From: Falsihalocynthiibacter arcticus
GTDB lineage: Bacteria > Pseudomonadota > Alphaproteobacteria > Rhodobacterales > Rhodobacteraceae
Assembly (NCBI RefSeq): GCF_000812665.2
Contig: NZ_CP014327.1
Location: forward strand, 1,381,501 to 1,445,500
Direction of reading: 5' to 3'
DNA: 64,000 bases
The notes beneath the pieces were generated by a model. The model saw nothing but the letters and a program-made list of their open reading frames with translations, had not been told where the DNA came from and did no database searches. Below, one piece after another: positions 38,092-47,152 of the stretch. Each line of letters starts with the position of its first letter. The stretch's first letter is position 1. A program made the translations under genes and the position numbers.

Positions 38092-39453
38092 GTGGATGCC
38101 CCACCCGGCGGCATCGCAATGTGCCAGAATGATAGCAGTTTAAACTGTCATACAAAGGAAGAGCATCCATGGAGAATGTTAGCATAGTAGGAATTGATTT
38201 AGCAAAACGGAGCTTCCAGCTGCACGGGGCTGCCACCGATGGTTCTGTTGTGTTTCGCAAGAAATTGTCGCGGCCTCAGCTTATTGCGTTCCTGAGTAAG
38301 CTTCCAAGGTGCGTTGTTGCGATGGAGGCTTGCGCTACGTCCCATTATTGGGGGCGTGAAATTGGCAGGCTTGGTCACGAGACGCGTCTAATCCCACCTG
38401 TTTACGTTAAGCCATTTGTGAAGCGTCAAAAGAACGACGCAAATGATGCAGAAGCCATCGCGGAGGCGGCATCGCGTCCGACGATGCGCTACGTCTTGGT
38501 GAAAAGCGCGGAACAGTAGGCGCAGGGTATGGTCTTTCGAACACGCGATTTGTTTGTCCGCCAACGCTCCCAGTTGGTAAACGCGTTGCGGGGCCATTTA
38601 GCAGAATACGGCGTCGTCGTCGCTCAAGGGATGGTTCAGTTTAGGCGCATGATAACCAGTTTTGATGAAGTTGCGCCTGACCTGCCGACTGAAATCTTAG
38701 ACCTTTGCCAAGCATACATTGATCAGATCGCTTTTTTTGACGAGCGGATTATGGCGCTAGATCACGAAATCAAAGGCCGAGCAAAAACAGATGAAGCAAC
38801 ATCACGGCTCATGACGATCCCCGGGGTTGGGCCTATGTGTGCCACGACCATTCAAGCCTTCGCGCCACCAATGGAAGAATTTTCTAACGGACGTGAGTTT
38901 GCAGCTTGGTGCGGGCTTGTACCAAGGCAGAAGTCGACCGGTGGGCGACAAATCCTGGGTAGAACCTCAAAAATGGGGCAGCGTGATATTAGGCGATTGC
39001 TAATCACCGGTGCACTGGCCGTCATACGTTGGGCTATCCGGAAAGGTCCGCCACCTAGATCATGGCTTGCCAAGATGCTGGCACGCAAGCCTCGTATGCT
39101 GGTGGCGACCGCACTAGCAAACAAGCTTGCCCGAACTGCTTGGGCCTTAACAACCACAAAAGAGAACTATCGAATTCCACCGCTGGCTGCCTAAGCTTTG
39201 CACCATGCGTTGGAGTAAACCGGCAATGTGAGAAGGGCGAAGGAGAGTAAGGAACAACGGTCATAAGACGGGGTTGGGAAAACCAGATAGAAGCCAGGAG
39301 CCACGTGCTCGCATCAACGATTTGGACCTAATCCACGGACACCATACAGGCCAGCGGCGTGTGAAAGCTGCATATATAGGCCGGACACACGACTGCACTG
39401 ATCACTTGTTCTAAGCAACCTGAAAAACTTCTTGCATTGAAAGGGGCATCCAC
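38092..39453 (+). mobile_element. IS110-family (IS1111-like) element
   Basis: Eleven-base inverted repeats GTGGATGCCCC (38092-38102) and GGGGCATCCAC (39443-39453) flank a DEDD transposase gene. Subterminal repeats of this kind are typical of the IS1111 group. The element is inserted in an IS3 transposase gene, which allows its outer limits to be fixed to within a few bases. A long 3' non-coding region (39195-39440) is consistent with the family, where a structured end or bridge RNA may be encoded. Confidence 0.75.
38169..39194 (+). pseudogene. IS110-family transposase with in-frame amber codon
   Basis: The frame begins MENVSIVGIDLAKRSFQLHG with the first DEDD Asp and includes VKPFVKRQKNDANDAEAIAE. 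It then has a TAG at 38517-38519 after KSAEQ. The same frame continues as AQGMVFRTRDLFVRQRSQLV to the C-terminal domain (MTIPGVGPMCATTIQAF, SKMGQRDIRRLLITGA). Homologues have a Gln there (CAG), so a single C-to-T change explains the stop. Length without the stop is 341 residues. Confidence 0.85.
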
Positions 39454-39557
39454 ACATGGCTTCTATAACCCGCGCCGTCGCCACTCATCGCTGGGCGGCA
39501 AAAGCCCCTTGGCTTTCGAGCGAAAGGCCGCATAAATGAGTTAGGAGACCGGAACCT

Positions 39558-39699
39558 AAGCGGGACAAGACCAAAGTCGACGACCCCCTCGGCCATGCCC
39601 GGGGAGCAAGTGACCGTAGCGCGCATTCAGCGCATCTCCCATCCCCGGGTTCAAACGTTCAGAGAGATCTCTGCCTGTTTGTGTTGTATTTTCCGTCAT
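39558..39699 (-). pseudogene. Carboxymuconolactone decarboxylase-like gene fragment
   Basis: From ATG 39699 the frame reads MTENTTQTGRDLSERLNPGM and GDALNARYGHLLPG. It then shifts by one base into MAEGVVDFGLV before IS3 sequence cuts it off. This matches the start of carboxymuconolactone decarboxylase/AhpD-like proteins. It lies directly behind the LysR gene on the same strand, so it was probably a neighbour or target before the insertion. Confidence 0.5.
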
Positions 39700-39738
39700 G
39701 GTGCTTCCTACTTTCGGTAATTCTTTACGTATCAGCGA

Positions 39739-40653
39739 CTAAGACCCTGTCATTTGATATTCTGGGACATCTCGAAATTGGTGCACAAGGAAATCAATCA
39801 ACGCACGGGTTTTCGGTGCGAGGTTGCGCTTTTCGGCGAACATAATCGCGATGTCAGTACTTGGCGGCGCGTATTCCGGCAAAACATGGATCAGGTCACC
39901 CGACTGGAACTTTCGGTCCGCCATGTAACAAGGTAGTCGCGCAATTCCGATCCCGGCAAGCGCTGCGCGATAAATAACGTCGGTGCTGTTTCCCTCGAAA
40001 CGGCCTTTTGCTTCGAAGCCTTGGCCGTTGAAGGGGTCAGAGTCGTTCCAAGAATTCCGATTACTGTTTCCAGCAATCCTAAGACAATTGTGCTGTCTTA
40101 ACTCTTCGAAATTTTTGGGGTTTCCCCTCCGTTCCAGATAGGTAGGTGAAGCACACAAGACCCGACGGCTTTGCATGATGCGACGAACCATGATGTCAGG
40201 GATTTTGCGCTGTTCGGCGAAACATATGGTGGCGTCAAAGCCCTCGCTCTGCAAATCGACAACGCGATCTGTGAGTTCCAAGGACACCTGAACATCAGGG
40301 TTTTCCTCGAGAAATGCAGGCAAAACTGGGATCAATTGAGACTTACCAAACGCAACACTTGATGCGATTTTGAGCATCCCACGCGGGATACCGTCCAAGT
40401 TCAGGATTAGCGCCTCAGCCTCCTTGTACTTTTCCGCCATGGCTTTGCACTTTTCGTAGAATTCCTGGCCTTCTTGCGTCGGTGAGACGCCTGTTCTGGT
40501 CCGATTAAGCAAACGGTAGTGAACCTGATCTTCAAGCAGACCAATTTGTTTACTGACCGCAGAGGGTGTCTGTCCAATCGTTCGTGCCGCAGCCGAAATG
40601 CTGCCGCGTTCGACAACAGTCGCAAAGGTCAACATCTGCGCAGAAATATCCAT
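39739..40653 (-). CDS. LysR-family transcriptional regulator
   Basis: A 304-residue regulator with the N-terminal winged helix (LTFATVVERGSISAAARTIG, TPSAVSKQIGLLEDQVHYRL) and a LysR substrate-binding domain (LKIASSVAFGKSQLIPVLPA, YRAALAGIGIARLPCYMADR). It is divergent from the DUF1127 pair, with a palindrome between them that suits a LysR site. The effector is unknown. Confidence 0.93.
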   Translation of the reverse strand: MDISAQMLTFATVVERGSISAAARTIGQTPSAVSKQIGLLEDQVHYRLLNRTRTGVSPTQEGQEFYEKCKAMAEKYKEAEALILNLDGIPRGMLKIASSVAFGKSQLIPVLPAFLEENPDVQVSLELTDRVVDLQSEGFDATICFAEQRKIPDIMVRRIMQSRRVLCASPTYLERRGNPKNFEELRQHNCLRIAGNSNRNSWNDSDPFNGQGFEAKGRFEGNSTDVIYRAALAGIGIARLPCYMADRKFQSGDLIHVLPEYAPPSTDIAIMFAEKRNLAPKTRALIDFLVHQFRDVPEYQMTGS

Positions 40654-40735
40654 TATACATCACTTCCCTGTGCCTATCCGGAACAGGCCCTTTGCCAAAT
40701 TGCCTAATTGTGAGCGCTACCAAATACTCGTATCT

Positions 40736-40765
40736 CTGCAATGCAGCATAAATACTGCATCGCAG
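40736..40765. promoter_or_regulatory. Palindromic site between lysR-type gene and DUF1127 genes
   Basis: Eleven-base arms CTGCAATGCAG and CTGCATCGCAG (one mismatch) surround an AT-rich eight-base spacer. The core ATGCAG-N8-CTGCAT is perfect. It lies 20 bases before the DUF1127 ATG and about 80 bases before the LysR ATG, the usual place for a LysR operator. Confidence 0.6.
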
Positions 40766-40784
40766 CAATGAACGAGGACATATC

Positions 40785-41009
40785 ATGGCAGTTACCCGAT
40801 CAAACTCTGGGCTAGACGTCGTTTTGGATGCTGGCCGCACAATTTTTCATCAAAGGCGTGAACAGATCCGACAGGCGCTGGCCAAGCGTAAGGTCTATCG
40901 CGCCACGTTTTCAGAACTCGCGGCGCTCACGGACCGTGATCTGAGAGATCTGGGCATACCGCGCAGCAACATCAAGAGATTGGCTATGGAGGCCGTTTAT
41001 GACTGTTAA
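40785..41009 (+). CDS. DUF1127 domain protein
   Basis: A small basic 74-residue protein with the DUF1127 core near the C terminus (VYRATFSELAALTDRDLRDL, GIPRSNIKRLAME). Short DUF1127 proteins in alphaproteobacteria have been linked to RNA metabolism and stress or phosphate responses; the role here is not known. It overlaps the next, related gene by 11 bases. Confidence 0.85.
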   Translation: MAVTRSNSGLDVVLDAGRTIFHQRREQIRQALAKRKVYRATFSELAALTDRDLRDLGIPRSNIKRLAMEAVYDC

Positions 41010-41256
41010 CTCACATACGGCTGGGCCTGAAGGCCGTCATGCCGTCACCGCTACAATCTCTTTGTCAAAGATGGCGCATGGCTTTGTTTCGATACTGGCG
41101 CCGATTGGGGCCAAAGCACATTCCGTACTGAAATCCCTTCAAATGGCCAGGATGCTGTCCACCCTCGCGAACATGAGCGACCATCAGCTTGCCCAGATTG
41201 GTATCCGGCGCTCTGACATACCCAAGTATGCAGAAACACTGATGGCTGAGGAATAA
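40999..41256 (+). CDS. DUF1127-like protein (second copy)
   Basis: An 85-residue protein whose C terminus (RMLSTLANMSDHQLAQIGIR, SDIPKYAETLM) matches the DUF1127 pattern. The N-terminal 45 residues (FVSILAPIGAKAHSVLK) are specific to this copy. It overlaps the preceding gene, so both are probably made from one mRNA under control of the divergent LysR protein. Confidence 0.75.
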   Translation: MTVNSHTAGPEGRHAVTATISLSKMAHGFVSILAPIGAKAHSVLKSLQMARMLSTLANMSDHQLAQIGIRRSDIPKYAETLMAEE

Positions 41257-41438
41257 ATAACAGGCCGATAGGTCTGAGAAATACACGAAAAGTGCTGGTT
41301 CTCGCTCCTCCCAGAGTAAGCCAGCACGAGCGGCGGCGGCAACAAAACCAACAGGGAGCGCCAATGCACAGGGCCAGCATCTTCACCTCCTCCCGAAGAA
41401 GCTGGCCCATACTTTTGGGCAGACGGGAGGCTCAAGCA

Positions 41439-41693
41439 ATGCGTCTCAACAGATATCCTCAGGATATCCCGGTCGGTCGTCTCTATGCGGCCAATCAAGG
41501 CAAAATTCGGGATTACTTTCAACGTCTCGATATCCGTTCCCGTCGCGCGCGGTTTTGTGGAGCGGTCAGCGACGATAGACTCTTAGATTACGCCAGAACA
41601 TCTTTAGTGGTGACAGCATTGTCTGTGGCGCTTCTGTCGACGGTCAATTGTGGGGAGCTGCCGTTCGCTGCACTTGCAAAGTTATTGCATTAG
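41439..41693 (+). pseudogene. GNAT-like protein, N-terminal fragment
   Basis: The frame from ATG 41439 (GGGAGG upstream) reads RYPQDIPVGRLYAANQGKIR and RLDIRSRRARFCGAVSDDRL. This resembles the N-terminal segment of GNAT acetyltransferases in which a F-x-R-L-x-x-x-S-R-x-x-R-F motif occurs. The acetyl-CoA binding core is missing; after LLDYARTSL the sequence turns hydrophobic and ends. It is therefore likely a truncated gene. Confidence 0.45.
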
Positions 41694-41811
41694 GTTGGCT
41701 ATTAGCTGACCTGCCCCCCAAACACCAGATTCAGCCATAACTCGCGACCGACCCAATCTACCGATTTCGAAAAACGAGAGGCATGAAATTTAGTCAAATA
41801 TTTAGTTTTAC

Positions 41812-41849
41812 ATTATTGAAGGAACAGCATGCTTTTGATCGAGATCAAG
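41812..41849. repeat. 38-base repeat copy 2 with FNR-type palindrome
   Basis: This is the second copy of the segment at 24240-24277 with a single mismatch. TTGATCGAGATCAA is at 41835-41848. No gene starts within 200 bases on either strand except weak small frames, so this copy seems orphaned. Confidence 0.6.
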
Positions 41850-41937
41850 AGCCCAAACTGTTGGATGCTGCGCTCTGGTCGAATGCCTGCTTCACTAAAA
41901 AAGAAAACACTCTACCTCACCAGAGCAAGTAAGCGAA

Positions 41938-42090
41938 TTACTGGCTTGAAGTTTGCGCTTTTTTGTAGTCCTCAACGACGGACATAAACCATTTCTGACA
42001 TTCCGCTTCTAACGCTGCTGCGCTTTCTGCGCTTAGTAGAGCTTCGTCGTCATCGATGCCCATTTTTCGACACGGGGATAAAACGGTCAC
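41938..42090 (-). CDS. Possible small acidic protein
   Basis: A 50-codon frame from GTG 42090 (or ATG 42063) reads MGIDDDEALLSAESAAALEA and ECQKWFMSVVEDYKKAQTSS. It is acidic and helical and begins just beyond the stop of the upstream membrane-protein gene. No family is recognised and the ribosome binding site is weak; GAGGGA abuts the GTG. Retained as a candidate only. Confidence 0.3.
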   Translation of the reverse strand: MTVLSPCRKMGIDDDEALLSAESAAALEAECQKWFMSVVEDYKKAQTSSQ

Positions 42091-42094
42091 TCCC

Positions 42095-42397
42095 TCAAAG
42101 CGTGGCCAAATCGCGCGCGATCAAATAAGCGAAATAACCAACAGCGAGGAGTACCACCAAAACCGCCAATGCTGTCTTTTTAGGAAACGTCATTTTGGGT
42201 CGCGTATTTTTTTCCGTTCTCAGCCAGCGCACAAAGTCGATCAGCAGCTTGACGGCCCAAACAAGGACCACGGCCAACCCGATGAGCCCCATAGGCCCAG
42301 CAACGAATTTTAGCACCACGGACACAATCACAAATATCAAAAGTAAAGCCGCATTGGCGGGTATTTTTGATGGTTTCATATCTGAGGTCTCGTTCAT
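42095..42397 (-). CDS. Small membrane protein, unknown
   Basis: A 100-residue protein with three hydrophobic segments (NAALLLIFVIVSVVLKFVA, MGLIGLAVVLVWAVKLLIDF, TALAVLVVLLAVGYFAYLIA). The ATG at 42397 has GAAAGA upstream. No family could be named. It faces the RpiR regulator gene divergently. Confidence 0.55.
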   Translation of the reverse strand: MNETSDMKPSKIPANAALLLIFVIVSVVLKFVAGPMGLIGLAVVLVWAVKLLIDFVRWLRTEKNTRPKMTFPKKTALAVLVVLLAVGYFAYLIARDLATL

Positions 42398-42598
42398 CAT
42401 TTGTCTTTCACTGTTGTTCGCATCGTTCAAAGTCAAGAAGGCTTAAGCGTACACAAATCACTCAGGATGAAAAATATGGCTCGAATGATCGTTAGAGTTT
42501 TTTAGAATACACCATGGAGGCCCTCGCCACTGTATTCAAACATCTTGCGCATCGCCCAACAACATGCTTTTGTGAAAATAATTTTTCACGGAGATACC

Positions 42599-43444
42599 AT
42601 GCCGCCCAAAAAAAATGACACGTTTCTGGCGCGTATCAAAGGTAATCTCCACGAAATGCACCCTACGGAACGGCGGTTGGCAGATTTTCTTTTGAGTTTC
42701 CCTGGAGAACTTGCCAGCTATACCGCAACCGAACTCGCTCAACTTGCGGGGGTCTCAAACGCCACAGTCTCCCGTTTTATTAAAAAGCTAGGGTATGAAA
42801 GCTACGATGAGGCACGAAGACATGTGCGCACGGACCAAAAGACAGGTGCTGCAATTTACCTTTTGGGATCCAAGACCAAAAATCCTGACGAACTGATCAA
42901 TGCTCATATCAACCAAGCGAAAGACAACATTGACCATACGTTTTCCATGACCAACCTAAAGGAAATTGATCAACTGGCAGAAACCATTTTGGCAGCCCGA
43001 AGAGTTTGGGTAATTGGTTTCAGAACAAGCTTTTCATTCGCCAATTACTTTCAGTGGCAAATTCTACAAGTGATAGAGGGTGTCAGTGTCATTCCGCAGC
43101 AGGGTGAAACTTTAGCGGAACACATCGCTGGTATATCTTCAGAGGACTGTGTGGTTTTCCTTGGGCTGCAAAGGCAGGTCAGTGGAAACATCCAATTGCT
43201 TAACCTGATCCAGAGTACTGGTGCGAGGACGGCGTTTATTTCCGATGGAAATGAGGAACGCAAAAAAGGATTGGACTGGCATTTTCACTGTCGAACGGCA
43301 GCGCCTGGACCACTCTTCAATCATGCTTCCTTGATCGCGTTGCTGCACCTTATTGCCGTGAGGGTGATCGAATTGGCGGGCCCAACTGGGCGCAAACGCT
43401 TGGCGATGATAGAATCGCTCCACGAGACTTTAGGCGACATTTAA
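42599..43444 (+). CDS. RpiR/MurR-family transcriptional regulator
   Basis: A 281-residue regulator with the N-terminal RpiR helix-turn-helix (MHPTERRLADFLLSFPGELA, YTATELAQLAGVSNATVSRF, IKKLGYESYDEARRHVR). A C-terminal SIS domain follows (AARRVWVIGFRTSFSFANYF, DCVVFLGLQRQVSGN), which normally binds a sugar phosphate or related ligand. GGAGA precedes the ATG at 42599. It is followed by the dipeptide-type ABC transporter and is the likely regulator of that operon. Confidence 0.9.
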   Translation: MPPKKNDTFLARIKGNLHEMHPTERRLADFLLSFPGELASYTATELAQLAGVSNATVSRFIKKLGYESYDEARRHVRTDQKTGAAIYLLGSKTKNPDELINAHINQAKDNIDHTFSMTNLKEIDQLAETILAARRVWVIGFRTSFSFANYFQWQILQVIEGVSVIPQQGETLAEHIAGISSEDCVVFLGLQRQVSGNIQLLNLIQSTGARTAFISDGNEERKKGLDWHFHCRTAAPGPLFNHASLIALLHLIAVRVIELAGPTGRKRLAMIESLHETLGDI

Positions 43445-43647
43445 CTATTTCAGCTTATTTTCTTAGCCTGCCGCCACAAATTTGAGCGATTTTCGACAAA
43501 ACTCCGCAAAACTACAGTTTTCAAAATTTGAATATTTGTTTGCCCTCGCGCGGTATATTTTTTTCATAAAGGCTGTAGATGAAAAGAATTTTCCACGCGC
43601 TGGATTTTTTTCACATCGATCATGGAAACAACAAGGAGAGAACGAAG

Positions 43648-45297
43648 ATGTACATAACGGACATACGTTTCACTGGAGGGATGGCTTGGTTAGGAAAAAG
43701 TGTCCTGCGACCTGTCGCTATAACGGTTTCGGTGGTGGCATTCGCAGCTACATTGACTTCATCTGCCCTCGCGCAGGGTACGCTCAGGGTAGCAATTACA
43801 GCCTCAGATATTCCCTTGCCAAATGGTCAGACGGATCAAGGCGCGGAAGGTATGCGCTTTCTTGGATATCAGGTGTTTGAGGCGCTTGTAGCTTATGACC
43901 TCGCCTCTGCCGACAAGCCGGTGACTCTTATACCGGGTCTAGCGACGGAATGGTCCGTTAACCCTGACGACAAAACAAAATGGACCTTTACCCTGCGAGA
44001 CGGTGTTGAATTTCATGACGGGTCGGCATTTGATGCCAATGCAGTCATTTGGAATTTGGACAAGCTCCTAAACCAGGACGCGCCCCAATTCGATCCACGC
44101 CAATCCGCGCAAGGCAAGGGCCGCATTCCTACGGTCGTCAGCTATGAAGCCATTGACAACAAGACTGTCGAAATAACAACCGCGTCACCAGATGCGCTGT
44201 TCCCTTTTCAGATCGCTTGGATCGTTATGTCGAGCCCAGCACAATGGGAGGCTGTGGGCAGCTGGGATGCTTTTCTGAATGCGGCATCGGGCACCGGACC
44301 GTTCACGGTTGAAGAATATGTGCCTCGCGAACGCGCTGTTCTGGTACGCAACGATAACTACTGGAATCCGGATCGCACGCCAAAACTGGACAAGGTAATC
44401 CTTTTGCCAGTTGCCGATTCTTCTGCGCGCGTTGCAGCATTGCGTTCTGGGCAGGTTGATTGGATAGAAGCTCCGCCATCCGACGCTCTCGACAGTATGA
44501 CTGGCGCTGGCTTCAATGTTGTTTCGAATGTTTACCCACATGTATGGCCATGGCATCTGTCTATGCTTGAAGGGTCGCCGTGGCGCGATGAGCGCATTCG
44601 CAAGGCCGCAAATCTGGCGATTGACCGTGAAGGTATGAAAGTTCTGCTGGGCGGCCTGATGGCACCGGCACAAGGTATGGTTCCCGCAAGCAGCGATTGG
44701 TTTGGCGAACCGGAGTTCAAAGTGACCTATGATGTGGAAGCTGCGCGCGCGTTGATGGCCGAGGCCGGATATTCCAAAGAGAATCCTGTCAGTGTTAAGG
44801 CGATCATTTCGCCATCGGGTGGCGGTCAGATGCAGCCCATTCTGATGAATGAACTCATCCAGCAAAACCTAGCTGAAATTGGCATCGACGTGGAATTTGA
44901 TGTCCGCGACTGGAATGCTTTATTGGCTAATTGGCGGGCGGGTGCAAAAGACCCGACGACTGATGGCGCGCATTCGACAAACAGTTCATATTTTAGCCAA
45001 GATCCCTTTACCTCGCTAATGCGTCACGTCGATAGTCGTCTCGAAGCGCCAAAAGGTACGAATTGGGGTTACTATGAAAACGCCGAAGTCGATGAGTTGA
45101 TCGATACGATCCGTGGCGAATTCGATCAAGAAAAGCAACTTGAAGCGATCCAAAGTTTGCATGAACACTATGTGGATAATGCGTTGTTCCTATTCGTTGC
45201 ACATGACGTGCAACCAAGGGTTCTGGCACCAAATGTCAAGGGATTTGTCCCGGCGCAGAACTGGTTCCAAGACCTTACTTCCACGTATATCGATTAA
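43648..45297 (+). CDS. ABC transporter substrate-binding protein (family 5, dipeptide type)
   Basis: This is the periplasmic binding protein of an oligopeptide/dipeptide/opine-type ABC system, 549 residues. A long signal peptide ends at ALAQ near residue 43, and mature sequence begins GTLRVAIT. The family-5 signature region is seen in WTFTLRDGVEFHDGSAFDAN. The ATG at 43648 follows AAGGAGAG; an upstream ATG in frame lacks such a site. It heads an operon with two permeases and two ATPases. Confidence 0.92.
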   Translation: MYITDIRFTGGMAWLGKSVLRPVAITVSVVAFAATLTSSALAQGTLRVAITASDIPLPNGQTDQGAEGMRFLGYQVFEALVAYDLASADKPVTLIPGLATEWSVNPDDKTKWTFTLRDGVEFHDGSAFDANAVIWNLDKLLNQDAPQFDPRQSAQGKGRIPTVVSYEAIDNKTVEITTASPDALFPFQIAWIVMSSPAQWEAVGSWDAFLNAASGTGPFTVEEYVPRERAVLVRNDNYWNPDRTPKLDKVILLPVADSSARVAALRSGQVDWIEAPPSDALDSMTGAGFNVVSNVYPHVWPWHLSMLEGSPWRDERIRKAANLAIDREGMKVLLGGLMAPAQGMVPASSDWFGEPEFKVTYDVEAARALMAEAGYSKENPVSVKAIISPSGGGQMQPILMNELIQQNLAEIGIDVEFDVRDWNALLANWRAGAKDPTTDGAHSTNSSYFSQDPFTSLMRHVDSRLEAPKGTNWGYYENAEVDELIDTIRGEFDQEKQLEAIQSLHEHYVDNALFLFVAHDVQPRVLAPNVKGFVPAQNWFQDLTSTYID

Positions 45298-45323
45298 TGC
45301 AGTGATCAAAAAGGAGACTGCAA

Positions 45324-46268
45324 TTGCTGTCCTACATTCTTAAAAGAATTGCATACGCAATTCCAGTCTCTTTCGCTGTAAGTTTGATCTGCTTTTCGTT
45401 GGTTCAACTGGCACCAGGCGACCCTCTTGCCCTGGTGCTACCCACAGACGCAACGCAAGAAATGATCAACGCAACAAAAGCGCGCTATGGACTAGATAAG
45501 CCGCTATCGGTTCAATATGGCTACTGGCTTTGGAACGTACTTCAGGGCGATTTTGGCACCTCAATCTCGACAGGTCGTTCGGTCGCATCGGAAATTGGCA
45601 ACGCGATAGGGTATTCGCTGGCACTCGCAGGATTGGCGTCGCTGATCGGGTTTACCGTCGGTACTGGATTAGGTTTGATCGCCGGATACCAAGTGGGCTC
45701 TCCGGTTGATAAAGTCGCATCTGCTATCTCAATCTCGGGTGTCTCTATTCCAAACTATTGGCTTGGCATTGTTCTTGTCGTGATCTTCTCGGTCAATCTG
45801 AACCTGTTCCCGTCAATGGGGGCAGGTACAGGAAGCGACATGACCTTGCTAGAACGGCTGAGATTTATGGTTTTACCCGCTGTGACCTTGGCCGCCGCAC
45901 CCGCTGGGATCGTAACACGTTCTGTACGCGCGCTCGTCGCCGAGAAACTGAGCATGGAATTTGTAAACGCGCTGCGAGCGAAGGGTCTGACAGAACCACA
46001 GATCTTCGCTCATGTGGTCAAAAATGCGGCTCCAACCGCACTGGCCGTTATTGGCGTCCAGATGGGGTATCTAATGGCCGGGTCTATTCTAGTGGAAACG
46101 GTGTTTTCTTGGCCTGGTACTGGCTTGCTGCTGAATGGAGCGATCCTTCAGCGCGATATTCCTTTATTGCAAGGCACAATACTTGTTCTCGCAATGTTTT
46201 TTGTCAGCCTGAACCTATTGGTTGATATCATCCAACCTCTGCTTGACCCAAGGATCCGTCGCTCATGA
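45324..46268 (+). CDS. ABC transporter permease (DppB type)
   Basis: A 314-residue inner-membrane permease with six helices. The family N terminus IAYAIPVSFAVSLICFSLVQ and LAPGDPLALVL is present, as is the EAA loop (VNALRAKGLTEPQIFAHVVK). It uses a TTG start at 45324 with AAGGAGA seven bases upstream. It overlaps the second permease gene by four bases. Confidence 0.92.
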   Translation: MLSYILKRIAYAIPVSFAVSLICFSLVQLAPGDPLALVLPTDATQEMINATKARYGLDKPLSVQYGYWLWNVLQGDFGTSISTGRSVASEIGNAIGYSLALAGLASLIGFTVGTGLGLIAGYQVGSPVDKVASAISISGVSIPNYWLGIVLVVIFSVNLNLFPSMGAGTGSDMTLLERLRFMVLPAVTLAAAPAGIVTRSVRALVAEKLSMEFVNALRAKGLTEPQIFAHVVKNAAPTALAVIGVQMGYLMAGSILVETVFSWPGTGLLLNGAILQRDIPLLQGTILVLAMFFVSLNLLVDIIQPLLDPRIRRS

Positions 46269-47152
46269 TCGAAACAGCTGAAAACTTTGATGTGCCGAGC
46301 GAAATCGTCATCATCTCTAAAGGTTACTGGTCATCTGTCTTGCGCAGATTGCTGAAAGACAAAGTGTCGGTTTGCTGCATGATTGCTCTTGGGGTCATAA
46401 TTTTAGCGACAATCTTCGCCCCGCTGCTGACACAATACGACCCCGCCGTCGGAACCGTTGTCAAAAGGCTTAAACCTGTGGGGACGGAAGGCTACATTCT
46501 GGGTACTGATGAACTTGGGCGCGATATGGTCACCCGATTGCTATATGGCGGGCGGATGTCTTTGTTGATGGGTATTCTGCCTGTAATTTTTGCCCTGCTC
46601 GTTGGTGGGACCTTGGGCACCTTTGCGGGGTACACTGGCGGATGGACCAACGCAATTATCATGCGGTCAACAGACGTCGTCTTTGCTTTTCCATCCGTGC
46701 TTTTGGCAGTGGCTATTGCGGGCGCATTGGGGGCTGGCTTCACCAACGCGCTTGTTGCCCTGACCGTTGTTTTGATCCCGCCAGTTGTGCGTATCACTGA
46801 AAGCGCTACGACACAGGTACGTTCCCTTGATTTCGTCGAAGCGGCACAGGCAAGCGGTGCTGGTAGTTTCACCATCATTCGGGTGCATATACTGGGCAAT
46901 ATCCTTGGGCCGGTCCTTGTCTACGCTTCCAGCCTGTTGTCTGTCGCTATCATCATGGCGGCGGGTCTTTCTTTCATCGGTTTGGGGGCAAAACCGCCGA
47001 CCCCAGAGTGGGGTTTGATGCTGAACACATTGCGCGGAGCAATTTATAGCCAGCCTCTGATCGCGGCTCTTCCCGGTGTGATGATCTTTATTGTCTCACT
47101 CAGTTTCAATCTGCTGTCCGATGGGCTGCGCAGCGCGATGGATGTCCAATGA
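46265..47152 (+). CDS. ABC transporter permease (DppC type)
   Basis: A 295-residue permease partner. Family features are the N-terminal helix, YILGTDELGRDMVTRLLYGG, RMSLLMGILPVIFALLVGG and the EAA loop near VEAAQASGAGSFTIIRVHIL, then GLGAKPPTPEWGLML. It overlaps both its upstream and downstream neighbours by four bases (ATGA), showing a tightly coupled operon. Confidence 0.93.
   Translation: MIETAENFDVPSEIVIISKGYWSSVLRRLLKDKVSVCCMIALGVIILATIFAPLLTQYDPAVGTVVKRLKPVGTEGYILGTDELGRDMVTRLLYGGRMSLLMGILPVIFALLVGGTLGTFAGYTGGWTNAIIMRSTDVVFAFPSVLLAVAIAGALGAGFTNALVALTVVLIPPVVRITESATTQVRSLDFVEAAQASGAGSFTIIRVHILGNILGPVLVYASSLLSVAIIMAAGLSFIGLGAKPPTPEWGLMLNTLRGAIYSQPLIAALPGVMIFIVSLSFNLLSDGLRSAMDVQ

Larger units (their letters stand above)
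37945..39535 (+). pseudogene. IS3 OrfB transposase relic, split by an IS110 element
   Basis: The left part reads GKGNC, a TAG in place of the usual Trp codon, then DNSMVETFFKSIKAELIWR and RQAEGAIFQYIN up to about 38088. The right part (about 39456-39535) resumes FYNPRRRHSSLGGKSPLAFE and ends RKAA. Together they are one transposase C terminus (YIN-G-FYNPRRR) interrupted by the IS110-family element. The remainder towards the N terminus is lost; 37826-37944 shows only short, shifted pieces. Confidence 0.8.
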
